Part shown: positions 1 through 8,393 of the stretch, one piece after another
How positions within the stretch are numbered: position 1 is the stretch's first letter
Layout of the letters: the number at the start of each line of letters is the position of its first letter
DNA from: Hyphomicrobiales bacterium
GTDB taxonomy: Bacteria; Pseudomonadota; Alphaproteobacteria; Rhizobiales; Rhizobiaceae
NCBI GenBank assembly: GCA_900473045.1
Contig: UCKS01000003.1
Span: 60,584 to 124,583, forward strand
Length of the DNA: 64,000 nt
Direction of reading: 5' to 3'
Notes under the pieces: generated by a model
Databases searched by the model: none
The model's input: the letters and a program-made list of their open reading frames with translations, nothing else
What the model was told of the DNA's origin: nothing
Made by a program: the position numbers and the translations under genes

Positions 1-45
1 AAGTCCGTGAGAAGGGCCTTTGGGCCTTAAGCAATCCGCGTGCGC

Positions 46-402
46 TTAAGCGCGCATACGGGCGCCGCTGTCGCGTTCTTCGAGCGCCGCGGCCTTGGCG
101 AATTCCGCCTGAACCTCTTCCAGCGCAAGTTCCGCCGCATCCTGCTGTACCTTCAGTTCCCGGACCGAGACCTGGAGATTGTCTGCCCGCTGCCGCGCAG
201 CCTTGGCAAACGTCGGATAGGCGAAATGGGCGGGATCGGTGATCCCCGACTTCTTTTCCTCGAACGTGATCTGGTTTTCCAATTCCTTGGTCATCCGCTC
301 AAATTCGGACATCATCAGTTGCAACTGGCTCAACTGACGCTGTTTCTCCTTCACCTGAAATTCCTTCAGGCGAACAAGGCTCTCACGTGACTTCATACGC
401 AA
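46..402 (-). CDS. fliJ: FliJ-like flagellar export protein
   Basis: A 118-aa, highly charged, almost entirely helical protein rich in Gln, Glu, Lys and Arg with heptad-like spacing. This is the size and character of FliJ, the soluble coiled-coil stalk/chaperone that couples the FliI ATPase to the flagellar type III export gate. It reads away from ctrA on the opposite strand, so the 435-bp gap between them serves both genes. A fliJ next to ctrA fits the alphaproteobacterial pattern, where CtrA controls flagellar genes. FliJ is poorly conserved in sequence; the call rests on length, coiled-coil composition and neighbourhood. A generic coiled-coil protein is the alternative. Confidence 0.72.
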   Translation of the reverse strand: MRMKSRESLVRLKEFQVKEKQRQLSQLQLMMSEFERMTKELENQITFEEKKSGITDPAHFAYPTFAKAARQRADNLQVSVRELKVQQDAAELALEEVQAEFAKAAALEERDSGARMRA

Positions 403-837
403 TACTCCCGTGATGCGAGACCCCGGTTACTGGATTTGACCCGATTAACCGACCTTACGGTGTCGGAAACAAAAATAATTTCAGCGATCTTAACAAAATC
501 CTACCGCTGGTAACCTTTCGTTTACGGGCATCGTTAATCATAGGGACGATCATTTAAGGGTCAGTAAATGCCGGACACGAAATTTGGTGTTTGGCATAGA
601 TTGAGTCAGATGAGTCAGATAGCCGATTTCCTTAATGTTGTGCGTTAAGGATGTCATTCTAGATTCACATGCAAAAACAGAGGACTGCAAAAAATATTTA
701 ACATTTTCGATACACCTTGCCAGAGTGAATCAGAATTTGTTAACCATTTGCTGGCAGCCTCCAAATCAGGCAACGACTGGATCCGTATCGCGTAAGGGGG
801 CCACAACGACCTTTCGGCGGCGGAAAAGGGGACAATT
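403..837 (+). promoter_or_regulatory. ctrA upstream region with four GANTC sites
   Basis: A 435-bp AT-rich divergent region between the fliJ-like gene and ctrA, with no credible ORF. It holds GANTC (CcrM methyltransferase) sites at 603-607, 612-616, 662-666 and 727-731. In Caulobacter and relatives the ctrA P1 promoter is controlled by methylation of such a site. TTAA tetramers are frequent, but no exact TTAA-N7-TTAAC box occurs. The closest is TTAA-N7-TAAA at 554-568, and a TTAA pair at 632-648 has the wrong (9-nt) spacing. A purine-rich ribosome site (GGAAAAGGGG) precedes the ATG at 838. Promoter start points cannot be fixed from sequence alone. Confidence 0.6.
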
Positions 838-1536
838 ATGCGGGTTCTACTCATCGAAGACGACAGCGCGACAGCGCAGAGCATCGAACTGATGCTCAAG
901 TCGGAAAGTTTTAACGTTTACACCACCGATCTTGGTGAAGAGGGTGTCGATCTCGGCAAGCTCTATGATTACGACATCATTCTGCTCGATCTTAACCTGC
1001 CGGACATGTCCGGTTACGAGGTTTTGAGAACGCTGCGTCTGTCCAAGGTCAAGACACCTATTCTTATCCTGTCCGGCATGGCCGGTATCGAGGATAAGGT
1101 TCGGGGCCTCGGCTTCGGCGCAGACGACTACATGACCAAGCCTTTCCACAAGGACGAACTGGTTGCTCGCATCCACGCGATCGTGCGCCGTTCCAAGGGT
1201 CATGCGCAGTCGGTCATCTCGACCGGCGAACTGATCGTCAACCTGGATGCAAAGACTGTTGAAGTCGGCGGCCAGCGCGTTCACCTGACCGGCAAGGAAT
1301 ACCAGATGCTGGAGCTGCTTTCGCTCCGCAAGGGTACCACGCTCACCAAGGAAATGTTCCTCAACCACCTTTATGGCGGCATGGACGAACCGGAACTGAA
1401 GATCATCGACGTGTTCATCTGCAAGCTGCGCAAGAAGCTGGCAAATGCTGCCGGTGGCGCCAACTACATCGAGACCGTCTGGGGTCGCGGCTATGTGCTG
1501 CGCGAACCGGAAGGTGAACTCGCAGAAAGCGCCTGA
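838..1536 (+). CDS. ctrA: Cell cycle master response regulator CtrA
   Basis: OmpR/PhoB-class response regulator of 232 aa, the usual CtrA length. The N-terminal receiver has the acidic pocket (E7, D8, D9), phospho-acceptor D51 in [11 protein letters not shown] and the conserved Lys of MTKPF. The C-terminal winged helix ends with the KLRKKL...[11 protein letters not shown] signature typical of CtrA. In alphaproteobacteria CtrA~P binds TTAA-N7-TTAAC and controls replication, division, flagella and envelope genes. It receives phosphate through the CckA-ChpT relay; chpT lies about 1.3 kb downstream. The gene is monocistronic, ending at a strong hairpin at 1623. Naming is secure from the full-length match to the family and the chpT neighbour. 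Confidence 0.97.
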   Translation: MRVLLIEDDSATAQSIELMLKSESFNVYTTDLGEEGVDLGKLYDYDIILLDLNLPDMSGYEVLRTLRLSKVKTPILILSGMAGIEDKVRGLGFGADDYMTKPFHKDELVARIHAIVRRSKGHAQSVISTGELIVNLDAKTVEVGGQRVHLTGKEYQMLELLSLRKGTTLTKEMFLNHLYGGMDEPELKIIDVFICKLRKKLANAAGGANYIETVWGRGYVLREPEGELAESA

Positions 1537-1622
1537 TACCGCATCGGCCATTCCAGCCGGCGGTGTTTCGCATCCCGCATAATGCAGGGACGCCACGGCT
1601 GACAGTGCCGAGAGTTTCGTTC

Positions 1623-1648
1623 AAGCCCGCCGATGATGGCGGGCTTTT
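1623..1648 (+). terminator. Rho-independent terminator of ctrA
   Basis: Perfect 9-bp stem (AAGCCCGCC at 1623-1631, GGCGGGCTT at 1638-1646) with a 6-nt loop and a short T run. It lies 87 nt after the ctrA stop codon. Confidence 0.85.
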
Positions 1649-1704
1649 GCGTTTCCGGAATTTGCGCATTTGAACCGAGTACGACTTATGAGCGACGCAC
1701 AAAA

Positions 1705-1732
1705 AAGCCGCTGCCTGGAAAGGCAACGGCTT
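1705..1732 (-). terminator. Rho-independent terminator of the receiver gene
   Basis: 11-bp stem (1705-1715 with 1722-1732, one G-U pair) and a 6-nt loop. On the minus strand it is followed by six T residues (the A run at 1701-1706). It lies 30 nt beyond the stop of the minus-strand receiver gene. Confidence 0.85.
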
Positions 1733-1761
1733 CTTTTGAAACAATATCGGTTGATCAGGGA

Positions 1762-2124
1762 TCAGGCGGCGATCGACAGGCTACCGAAAACGCTGGTCAG
1801 GATCTTGCGATCGAACGGTTTCAAGAGGAAATCGTCGGCACCGGCCCGCTTGCCGGCCATCATCTTCTTCAAGTCTGCCTCGACGACGCAGTAATAGATC
1901 CGCACGGTCTTGCCCTCAGGCAGATTGCGGATATTGGCAATCAGGTCCAGCGCGCCATCGAGACCCGCATCGACGATGATGATGTTGGGCAGTTCCGCTT
2001 CGCAGCGCACCAGCGCTTCCAGACCGTTGGCTGCCTCGGAGACCAGAAAATTCAGGCCCGAGAGGATGCGCTTCCCGACCTTGCGTACGACGTCCGAATC
2101 ATCGGCAATCATCAAGCGTTGCAT
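1762..2124 (-). CDS. Stand-alone CheY-like receiver protein
   Basis: 120-aa single receiver domain with no output domain. The acidic pair D8/D9 (IADDSD), a putative phospho-acceptor D52 (IIIVDAG) and K102 (LLKPF) are present. The switch Ser/Thr expected about 22 residues before the Lys appears to be Val (YYCVVEAD), so signalling may differ from CheY. It lies downstream of chpT on the same strand with a 105-bp gap and its own terminator, so it may be co-transcribed with chpT. It could be a ChpT phosphate acceptor or a sink. It does not look like CpdR by sequence, and I cannot assign a gene name. Confidence 0.8.
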   Translation of the reverse strand: MQRLMIADDSDVVRKVGKRILSGLNFLVSEAANGLEALVRCEAELPNIIIVDAGLDGALDLIANIRNLPEGKTVRIYYCVVEADLKKMMAGKRAGADDFLLKPFDRKILTSVFGSLSIAA

Positions 2125-2229
2125 CTCAAGCTCCCTCTCAGCGCTACGACGGGAATTTAATCCCTATCAACAACCGTATGCCGCTTTGGCAAAGAATCAG
2201 TTACCGCGACACCGAAAAGCCGATTTATC

Positions 2230-2883
2230 TCAGCTTGAGGCTGCAACCATTTTCGCGGAAAACACGATTTCTTCCGAATTCGAGGTGACCTCGATCTCCA
2301 TCCCGGCCTCGTCGGCGAGCAAAACCGTGTAGTAGGGCTGGATCGTATGCGCATCGACGGCTTCTTCGAGCGTGCCCGAGAGAAGCTCGACCAGCTTCGG
2401 CGGTACGCGCATCATCCGGCCCTTGCAGATCAGCTTGAAGGCCGCGTCATATTCCGGATTTTCCAGAATGACATCAATCGAACCACCGCGTGGAATGGCG
2501 CCGTAAGCGATCAGGAACAGGTTGAGCAGGAGCTTGACCCGGTTCTTGGCGATGATGACGCGCGGGCCGGTCCAGGTGACTTCCGTCTTCTTTTCGACGG
2601 AGGCGAAATCCTTCGCCGCCTTTTCCGCTTCACCGGTATCGATCGAAGCGCCGGCCGAACCTGAAGCGCCGAAGGCCAGCCGGGCGAATTTCAGCCTTAC
2701 CGAGGCATTGAGCGCACTAGTGCGGATCAGGTCCATGGCATCGGCATCCGCCCCGCCCTCGTCGAGCAGCTCGAGGCCGTTGTTGATCGCACCGACCGGC
2801 GAGATGATGTCATGGCAGACACGGCTGCACAGAAGCGCTGCGAGATCGGGACCAGTCAAGGTCAGGTTCGGGTTCTTTCCCAT
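2230..2883 (-). CDS. chpT: Histidine phosphotransferase ChpT
   Basis: 217-aa ChpT, the phosphotransferase that passes phosphate from the hybrid kinase CckA to CtrA and CpdR. The phospho-accepting His is H24 in the signature RVCHDIISPVGAINNGLELL, followed by a degenerate GHKL-like C-terminal half. The frame is open upstream to 2985, but I chose the ATG at 2883. The family N-terminus (MGKNPNLTLTGPDLAALL) begins there, and GAGG sits 8 nt ahead of it. The ctrA gene is about 0.7 kb away, so two relay components are neighbours. Divergent from eipA. Confidence 0.93.
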   Translation of the reverse strand: MGKNPNLTLTGPDLAALLCSRVCHDIISPVGAINNGLELLDEGGADADAMDLIRTSALNASVRLKFARLAFGASGSAGASIDTGEAEKAAKDFASVEKKTEVTWTGPRVIIAKNRVKLLLNLFLIAYGAIPRGGSIDVILENPEYDAAFKLICKGRMMRVPPKLVELLSGTLEEAVDAHTIQPYYTVLLADEAGMEIEVTSNSEEIVFSAKMVAASS

Positions 2884-3021
2884 GGTCGTATCCTCAATAG
2901 CCTTCGAGCGGCTCACAAGCGGGATCAGGCGGCCATCCGCGATCCTTTTGCCCATTAGTCTAACCCGCGAAGATTGCGCGGGCATAGTCTCAGGCGAAGA
3001 TCATAAAGACACCACATTTGG

Positions 3022-3037
3022 TAAACCGATTGTTAAG
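3022..3037. promoter_or_regulatory. Candidate CtrA box upstream of eipA
   Basis: TAAA-N7-TTAAG matches the CtrA consensus TTAA-N7-TTAAC at 7 of 9 positions. It lies in the divergent chpT/eipA region, about 115 nt before the eipA start. Brucella eipA is reported to be a CtrA target, which makes this imperfect box worth keeping; on sequence alone it is weak. Confidence 0.35.
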
Positions 3038-3149
3038 ATCATCGGTTCAAATTGCTGACAATCAGCCCGACCCCCGTCACAGAGTGAAACGGGGCAGGAC
3101 AGCGGCCCGCGCATGACGTCGCGGCGCTCCTGAGCTTACGGAGAAGAAC

Positions 3150-3740
3150 ATGCAGCGGATCGTCAATGCCGTGAAATTCCCACTCTTGCGCACCTTCGTG
3201 GCGATGATGGCTGTGTTCAGCCTCATGCCGGCAGCATTTGCGCAAAGCAACAACGGCGAACAATACACGATGCAGGAAATCGTCGATGCCGGTCACGGCT
3301 TCTTCGGCTCCGCCTCGGGCGGACTTGCCAAGGTGGTCGAGAACGCATTTTCCAAATACGGCCTGCCGAACGGTTACATCCTCGGCCAGGAAGGTTCCGG
3401 CGCATTCGTGGCCGGCCTGACCTATGGCGAAGGCGACCTCTACACCAAGAATGCCGGCCAGCATAACGTGTTCTGGCAAGGGCCGTCCCTCGGCCTCGAC
3501 TGGGGTGGCCAAGGCAGCCGGGCGATGATGCTGGTCTACAACCTGCCGGCCGTTCCCTCGCTCTACAAGCGCTTCGGCGGGGTCTCCGGCTCGGCCTATG
3601 TGGTCGCCGGCGTCGGCATGACGGTGCTCACCGACGAGAACATCGTTCTGGTTCCGATCCGCACCGGCCTTGGTGCGCGCCTCGGCATCAATGTCGGCTA
3701 TCTGAAGCTGACCCAGCAGCCCACCTGGAACCCCTTCTAG
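3150..3740 (+). CDS. eipA: DUF1134 periplasmic protein, EipA family
   Basis: 196-aa protein with a Sec signal peptide (basic start, hydrophobic segment around residues 12-30, cleavage near AFA-QS). A Gly-rich small beta-barrel-like DUF1134 domain follows (YGEGDLYTK, WQGPSLGLDWGGQGSR, VYNLP). EipA (envelope integrity protein A) was described in Brucella, where it supports envelope stress resistance and is linked to CtrA control. Its place next to chpT and ctrA fits that role. The ATG is preceded by GGAG about 7 nt upstream. The molecular activity is unknown. Confidence 0.85.
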   Translation: MQRIVNAVKFPLLRTFVAMMAVFSLMPAAFAQSNNGEQYTMQEIVDAGHGFFGSASGGLAKVVENAFSKYGLPNGYILGQEGSGAFVAGLTYGEGDLYTKNAGQHNVFWQGPSLGLDWGGQGSRAMMLVYNLPAVPSLYKRFGGVSGSAYVVAGVGMTVLTDENIVLVPIRTGLGARLGINVGYLKLTQQPTWNPF

Positions 3741-3914
3741 AGTTAAAACTCTCCGTTAGTTTTCCAAAAGTCTTTCCAGTCGCTGACGCGACTGGAAAAA
3801 ATGCGCGTTCGCGAAACACTTGAAGTGATATTGTCGTTCGTCTTTAGTGCGAATGAAACGAAAACCATGGATTATAGCGTATCGCCGCGTGCTCTGAACT
3901 GAAATGGCCAGCCC

Positions 3915-5114
3915 GTGATTCAATTCGCCCTTCTGTTTGCCCTGGGTTTTCTCACTGCGGCTTTGCTCGGCCTGCTGGTGGCGCCCGTCGTGCACAGGCG
4001 TATCATCCGCTTTGCCGAGGATCGGCTGACGGCAACGATGCCGCTATCGCCTCAGGAAGTTCGGGCCCAGAAAGACGCTGCCCGCGCCGGCTATGCGGCC
4101 GAAAATGCCAGGACCAGCCAGATGCTGAAACGCGAGCGCGACAAGAACGTCGTGCTCCTGCTTCAAAATGGCGCAACCCTGAAGGAAACCCAGCGCCTCG
4201 CCGGGGAAAACGCCGATCTGCATACGCAGCTTGCCGATATGAATGTCGAGGCGGCGGATCTGCGCTCCGCAGCCCGCCAACTCGAGCAGAACATCGAGCG
4301 GCTGAAGACGATGCTTGCCGATGTCGAGCGCGACAACGTCAAAAAGAACATCGACATCGAAACCCTGAACAAACAGGTGGATCACCTGAACGGCGATCTG
4401 GACAGCCTGAAGATCGACGTCGCCGCCCATGATGCGGAGGCCGAAAATCTGAAGAGCCGCATCTCCGGCCTGAAGGATGAGCGCGAGATCACGCGCAACG
4501 AACTGAAAGCCGAAAGCACCAAGGCACGGGAACTGGAAGTCAGGCTTGCCCGTGACGAAACCCGCCTGAAGCAATTCGAAGCCAAGCTCAGCCGGGAAAT
4601 GGCCGCCAATGCTGATAAGGACAGTTTTCTGGAACGCAGAGGCAGCGAGATTGAGCGCTTGAAAGCCAAGGTCAGGGATGCAGGCACTGACCTGCGCGAT
4701 GCCTCGAAGGCGCTGCGCGCTGCAGGCCTGACGATGCCCGTTCGCCGCGAAAAGAAACCCGCAGCCATGGATCCGGCAACAGGCGGCACCTTGGGAACAC
4801 AGGATAACACCGATGCACACAACACCATGTCACCGATAGCCGCTATAGATCTGACCGTACCGGCCGACTATGCCCGCAACCGGGCTGCAGCACTTTCGGA
4901 GCAGCTGACACACTCGACGTCTTCAGCGCATGACGATGCCATGCGCGAGGACATTGCCGATATCGCGGCAACCATGGTGGCTTTGACAGCGGCCAAGGAA
5001 GGTCCGGGGTCACCGATACCCTCCCTCCTCTCGACGGCACGTACCCAGCCCAACGTCCCGGACAAGAGCCTCGCAGCCCGCGCCCGCGACATGCTGCCGC
5101 CGGAACAGCACTAA
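3915..5114 (+). CDS. Membrane-anchored long coiled-coil protein
   Basis: 399-aa protein not assigned to a named family. Residues 1-27 form one hydrophobic transmembrane segment (LLFALGFLTAALLGLLVAPVV), then a short basic stretch. Residues about 50-275 form a continuous coiled coil dense in Leu, Glu, Lys, Asp and Asn. The last 120 residues are low-complexity and probably disordered. The start is GTG (3915); an ATG at 3904 meets a stop five codons later. The gene stands alone, convergent with the methyltransferase gene. Architecture suggests a cytoplasmic scaffold or spacer tethered to the inner membrane. No catalytic motif is visible. Confidence 0.7.
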   Translation: MIQFALLFALGFLTAALLGLLVAPVVHRRIIRFAEDRLTATMPLSPQEVRAQKDAARAGYAAENARTSQMLKRERDKNVVLLLQNGATLKETQRLAGENADLHTQLADMNVEAADLRSAARQLEQNIERLKTMLADVERDNVKKNIDIETLNKQVDHLNGDLDSLKIDVAAHDAEAENLKSRISGLKDEREITRNELKAESTKARELEVRLARDETRLKQFEAKLSREMAANADKDSFLERRGSEIERLKAKVRDAGTDLRDASKALRAAGLTMPVRREKKPAAMDPATGGTLGTQDNTDAHNTMSPIAAIDLTVPADYARNRAAALSEQLTHSTSSAHDDAMREDIADIAATMVALTAAKEGPGSPIPSLLSTARTQPNVPDKSLAARARDMLPPEQH

Positions 5115-5123
5115 TCTCTGACG

Positions 5124-5945
5124 TCAGATGAAGCCGTTGATCATCGCCACCTGATGCAGCGCGATGCCTGTAGCAGTGGCGACATTCAGGCTATCCAGTC
5201 CAGGCCGCTGCCGGATACTGGCGGTCTGGATCGATGCCATGATGTTTTCAGGCAACCCCTCGCCTTCCGTCCCGGCGAGAAGCACGGTGCGCGGCGACGG
5301 GGGAATATCGTGCAGGTCGGTCTTTCCACGCGGCGACAGGCCCCAGATCGCAAAGCCTTCCGCCTGCAGGCGGCCTATAAGTGCCGTGACTGATCCTTCA
5401 CGGGCAAAGGGGACACTCAGCACCGAGCCGACCGAAACCCGGATCGCCTTGCGGTACATCGGATCGCAGCTGGTTTCGTCCATCAGGATGGCATCGACGC
5501 CAAAGGCCGCCGCGTTGCGGAACATCGAGCCCATATTGTCATGGTTGGAGATGCCGCAAGCGGCAAGAACCAGGCTTTTGACGGGAAGACCCTTGACCAG
5601 CGCATCGAGAGTCGGCGCCGTTTGGCGTTTACCGAGCGCCAGCACGCCCCTGTGCATGTTGAAGCCGGCAATGGCATCGAACACCGGAGCACTGGCGACA
5701 TAGACCGGAATGTCGGCCGGAAATTCAGCCAGAATGCCGCTGACACCATCGACGCGGTTTTCGAGCAGCAGGATGGCTTCAGCTTCGATGCCACGCCCGG
5801 CGCGGTGCGCGGCCGCCAGCATGCGCAGCACGACAGTGCCCTCGGCGATGAAGCGGCCATGCCGGCCCGTCAGATCGCGCTCCTTGATCGAGACAAAGCC
5901 GGCGATGCGCGGATCAGCCGGATCGTCGATACGCAGCGGGATCAC
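5124..5945 (-). CDS. TrmH/SpoU family RNA 2'-O-methyltransferase
   Basis: 273-aa SPOUT-superfamily methyltransferase. The three SpoU motifs are visible: NHDNMGSMFRNAAAFG (motif 1, around residue 135), LLAGTEGEGLPENI (motif 2, around 220) and LDSLNVATATGIALHQ (motif 3, around 252). These form the knotted S-adenosylmethionine site. The N-terminal 100 residues resemble the substrate-binding domain of rRNA/tRNA ribose methylases. The exact RNA target cannot be read from sequence. Its stop is 12 nt from the next minus-strand gene, so the two likely form an operon. Confidence 0.9.
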   Translation of the reverse strand: MIPLRIDDPADPRIAGFVSIKERDLTGRHGRFIAEGTVVLRMLAAAHRAGRGIEAEAILLLENRVDGVSGILAEFPADIPVYVASAPVFDAIAGFNMHRGVLALGKRQTAPTLDALVKGLPVKSLVLAACGISNHDNMGSMFRNAAAFGVDAILMDETSCDPMYRKAIRVSVGSVLSVPFAREGSVTALIGRLQAEGFAIWGLSPRGKTDLHDIPPSPRTVLLAGTEGEGLPENIMASIQTASIRQRPGLDSLNVATATGIALHQVAMINGFI

Positions 5946-5957
5946 GGCCAGGCCTTC

Positions 5958-6341
5958 TCAGTTGGTCTTGACGGAGATATCCGCAACGATGCGGCCAGCG
6001 GCGATATCGAAAACGATCGCCTTGCGATCTCCACCGGCAACCGCGCCATAGAACAGGATCTGGCCGCCCGACAAAGCCACATCGGAGACTTCGAACCCGG
6101 CGGGCAGTGCCGCGATTGCCGTGACCGGCGCCTCGCCCGGCACCGGGACTGAGGCGCTTTGCGTCACATCGGCCTTGCCCGGACGCGTAAGCTTATAGAC
6201 AATCGCTGAAAGCACGACCATAAGCATCACCAACATGATACCACCCGAGACCAGCTGCAGCTTGACCATCTTGCGGCGCACATTCTCCATCACCGGATCG
6301 AGCGGCTTGTCTTCCTGTTCGACTGGTTTCTGATTGGACAT
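5958..6341 (-). CDS. Small single-pass membrane protein
   Basis: 127-aa protein with an acidic cytoplasmic N-terminus, one transmembrane helix (about residues 29-52, LVSGGIMLVMLMVVLSAIVYKL) and a C-terminal domain of about 70 residues outside the membrane. I placed the start at 6341. The longer frame to 6392 would run into the divergent rluD gene, and the internal ATG has a GGGTAGG element upstream. It probably precedes the SpoU methyltransferase gene in one operon. I recall small uncharacterised alphaproteobacterial proteins of this design beside rluD (possibly DUF6476), but am not sure of the family. Confidence 0.7.
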   Translation of the reverse strand: MSNQKPVEQEDKPLDPVMENVRRKMVKLQLVSGGIMLVMLMVVLSAIVYKLTRPGKADVTQSASVPVPGEAPVTAIAALPAGFEVSDVALSGGQILFYGAVAGGDRKAIVFDIAAGRIVADISVKTN

Positions 6342-6365
6342 GGCTGGCCTACCCTGCGGAATGGA

Positions 6366-7394
6366 ATGAGAATGAACGACCCCTTTAAACAAGCCTCGGC
6401 GATTAGGAAAGTCCTCACGGCAAATGAGGATGCGACCGGGCGCATGGATGCCTATCTGACCGAAGCGCTGGGCGGCGAGTTTTCACGCAACCGCATCAAA
6501 GCCCTGATCGAACAGGGCGAGGTCACCGTTAACGGCAGGACCATCAAGGAAGCCAAGAAGAAGGTCCAGCCTGGCGACGTCTTCGAGATCGGCATGCCGG
6601 AGGCGGAAGATCCGGAACCGAAGGGCGAGGATATCCCGCTCGACGTGCTTTATGAGGATGACGACCTGATCGTGCTGGTCAAGCCGCCGGGCCTCGTCGT
6701 TCATCCGGGTGCTGGCAACTGGACCGGCACGCTGGTCAACGCGCTGATCCACCATTGCGGCGCAAGTCTCTCCGGCATCGGCGGCGTCAAGCGCCCCGGC
6801 ATCGTCCACCGGCTCGACAAGGATACCAGCGGCGTCATGGTGGTCGCCAAGAACGATATCGCCCATCGCCACCTCTCCGATCAGTTCGCCGACCACGGCC
6901 GCACCGGCCCGCTGGAGCGCGCCTATATGGCCATCGTCTGGGGCCGCCCACGTGGCCTGAAGGGTACGATCGACGCGCCGCTCGGCCGCGCCGGCGACAG
7001 GATCAAGCGGGCAGTCAAGCAGGAGGGCGCCGATGATGCCCGCGAGGCAATCACCCACTATCAGGTGGTCGAGCGTTATCTCGAAAAGCCGGATTCTACG
7101 GCGCTCGCCGCCATGGTCCGCTGCAACCTCGAAACCGGCCGCACCCATCAGATCCGTGTGCACATGGCCTATATCGGCCATCCGCTGATCGGCGACCCGG
7201 ATTACGGCGCGGCGTTCAAGACGAAAGCCAATCTTCTACCGGATGCTGCAAAGGCGGTCGTCAACCGTTTCCCGCGCCAGGCCCTGCATGCCTTCATGCT
7301 GGCGTTCGAACACCCCACCACCGGAGAGACCATGCATTTCGAATCGCCCGTTCCCGACGACATGCGCGAACTGGTCGAAGCGCTGCGCGGCTAG
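6366..7394 (+). CDS. rluD: 23S rRNA pseudouridine synthase, RluD type
   Basis: 342-aa RluA-family pseudouridine synthase. An N-terminal S4 RNA-binding domain (about residues 25-85, SRNRIKALIEQGEVTVNGR) is followed by the catalytic domain. Motif GIVHRLDKDTSG carries catalytic D151, and ETGRTHQIRVHMAYIGHPLIGDPDYG is the C-terminal family signature. RluD makes pseudouridines in helix 69 of 23S rRNA. An in-frame ATG at 6372 is an alternative start. Divergent from the small membrane protein gene. In rhizobia rluD commonly lies beside rpoH; here four accessory genes separate them. Confidence 0.92.
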   Translation: MRMNDPFKQASAIRKVLTANEDATGRMDAYLTEALGGEFSRNRIKALIEQGEVTVNGRTIKEAKKKVQPGDVFEIGMPEAEDPEPKGEDIPLDVLYEDDDLIVLVKPPGLVVHPGAGNWTGTLVNALIHHCGASLSGIGGVKRPGIVHRLDKDTSGVMVVAKNDIAHRHLSDQFADHGRTGPLERAYMAIVWGRPRGLKGTIDAPLGRAGDRIKRAVKQEGADDAREAITHYQVVERYLEKPDSTALAAMVRCNLETGRTHQIRVHMAYIGHPLIGDPDYGAAFKTKANLLPDAAKAVVNRFPRQALHAFMLAFEHPTTGETMHFESPVPDDMRELVEALRG

Positions 7395-7456
7395 AGCAAG
7401 GACTTGGCGATCGGACCATTCGAGGCGTATAACGCTCCCTGAGATACGGAGCGCTT

Positions 7457-8287
7457 ATGAGCCAGTTTGCGGCCACGAAAATTCTCGACACCGAGATGGT
7501 CAGCGTCCACGACGTCCTGTGTACCGGCGCATGCCGGCATAGGAGCGACGAGGAGTGTTCACGCGTTACCAGTCTGGTGTTTCCCTATCGCGGCGTCTTC
7601 CTGCGCCATGTCGGCAGCGACGATACGGTTGCTGAAGCCAATCAGGTCCTGTTCTTCAACCGCGACGAGGACTACCGTATCAGCCACCCGGTAGCGGGCG
7701 GCGATTCCTGCCTGAGCTTGGCCGTGCATGAAACAGCACTTGAGGAACTGGTCCCAAAAGTTCACCGGGCAGCGAAAAGCCCGTTCGCTTTCAACAAGCA
7801 GCGGCTGCGCATAGACGCCCGCGCGCAGGCGCTCGTGGCTTTGTTACGTCATAGTCTGCTCAGGGGCACTGCGGAAACGCTTGAGGCAGAAACGCTGGCG
7901 ATGACGCTCTTGCGGCGTGCAGTCGGTGAACGCACGGCCCGCGCCGCCACCGCCAGCCTCGGCCGGCAGAAACTGGTGGACCGGGCCAAGCTCATCCTCT
8001 CCTCCGATCTCGCCCGGCGCTGGACCCTGGCTGGGGTCGCAAGGGAAGCCGGCGTCTCGCCGGTCTATCTCACACAGGTCTTCCAGCAGGTGGAGGGAAC
8101 ACCGCTCTATCGCTACCATCTTCGGCTCAGACTGGCCAAGGCTCTCGACCTGCTCGGAAGCTATGACGACCTGACTGGTCTCGGCCTCGATCTCGGCTTT
8201 TCAAGCCACAGCCATTTCTCATCCTCGTTTCGCCAAGCCTATGGCCGCACTCCGGCAGAATTCCAGCGTTTCGCCGGCCTGCGCTGA
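7457..8287 (+). CDS. AraC-family transcriptional regulator with N-terminal cysteines
   Basis: 276-aa regulator. The C-terminal 100 residues hold the two AraC helix-turn-helix motifs (WTLAGVAREAGVSPVYLTQVFQ and GLDLGFSSHSHFSSSFRQAYGRTPAEFQ). The N-terminal sensor half has a cupin-like feel and contains C22, C26, H28 and C34 in a tight cluster, a possible metal or redox site. The next gene, about 105 bp downstream, encodes a Cys-rich TRASH-like peptide, so a metal-linked role is plausible. This is an inference; other AraC ligands are possible. It starts an accessory patch between rluD and rpoH. Confidence 0.88.
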   Translation: MSQFAATKILDTEMVSVHDVLCTGACRHRSDEECSRVTSLVFPYRGVFLRHVGSDDTVAEANQVLFFNRDEDYRISHPVAGGDSCLSLAVHETALEELVPKVHRAAKSPFAFNKQRLRIDARAQALVALLRHSLLRGTAETLEAETLAMTLLRRAVGERTARAATASLGRQKLVDRAKLILSSDLARRWTLAGVAREAGVSPVYLTQVFQQVEGTPLYRYHLRLRLAKALDLLGSYDDLTGLGLDLGFSSHSHFSSSFRQAYGRTPAEFQRFAGLR

Positions 8288-8393
8288 TCCTCCCATTTGA
8301 TAGACAGGCAAGGTCGCTAAAGAATCTGACAGCGCTCACTTGGCCAAAATGGTCTTCTCTCCTGGTCGAAACATAGCAAACGGAGGAATGATC

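Noticed and set aside
632-648. TTAA...TTAA pair upstream of ctrA as a CtrA autoregulatory site
   Set aside because: Spacing is 9 nt instead of 7, so it does not fit the CtrA consensus.
2884-2985. 34-codon extension of ChpT
   Set aside because: The family N-terminus and a well-spaced GAGG site both mark the ATG at 2883.
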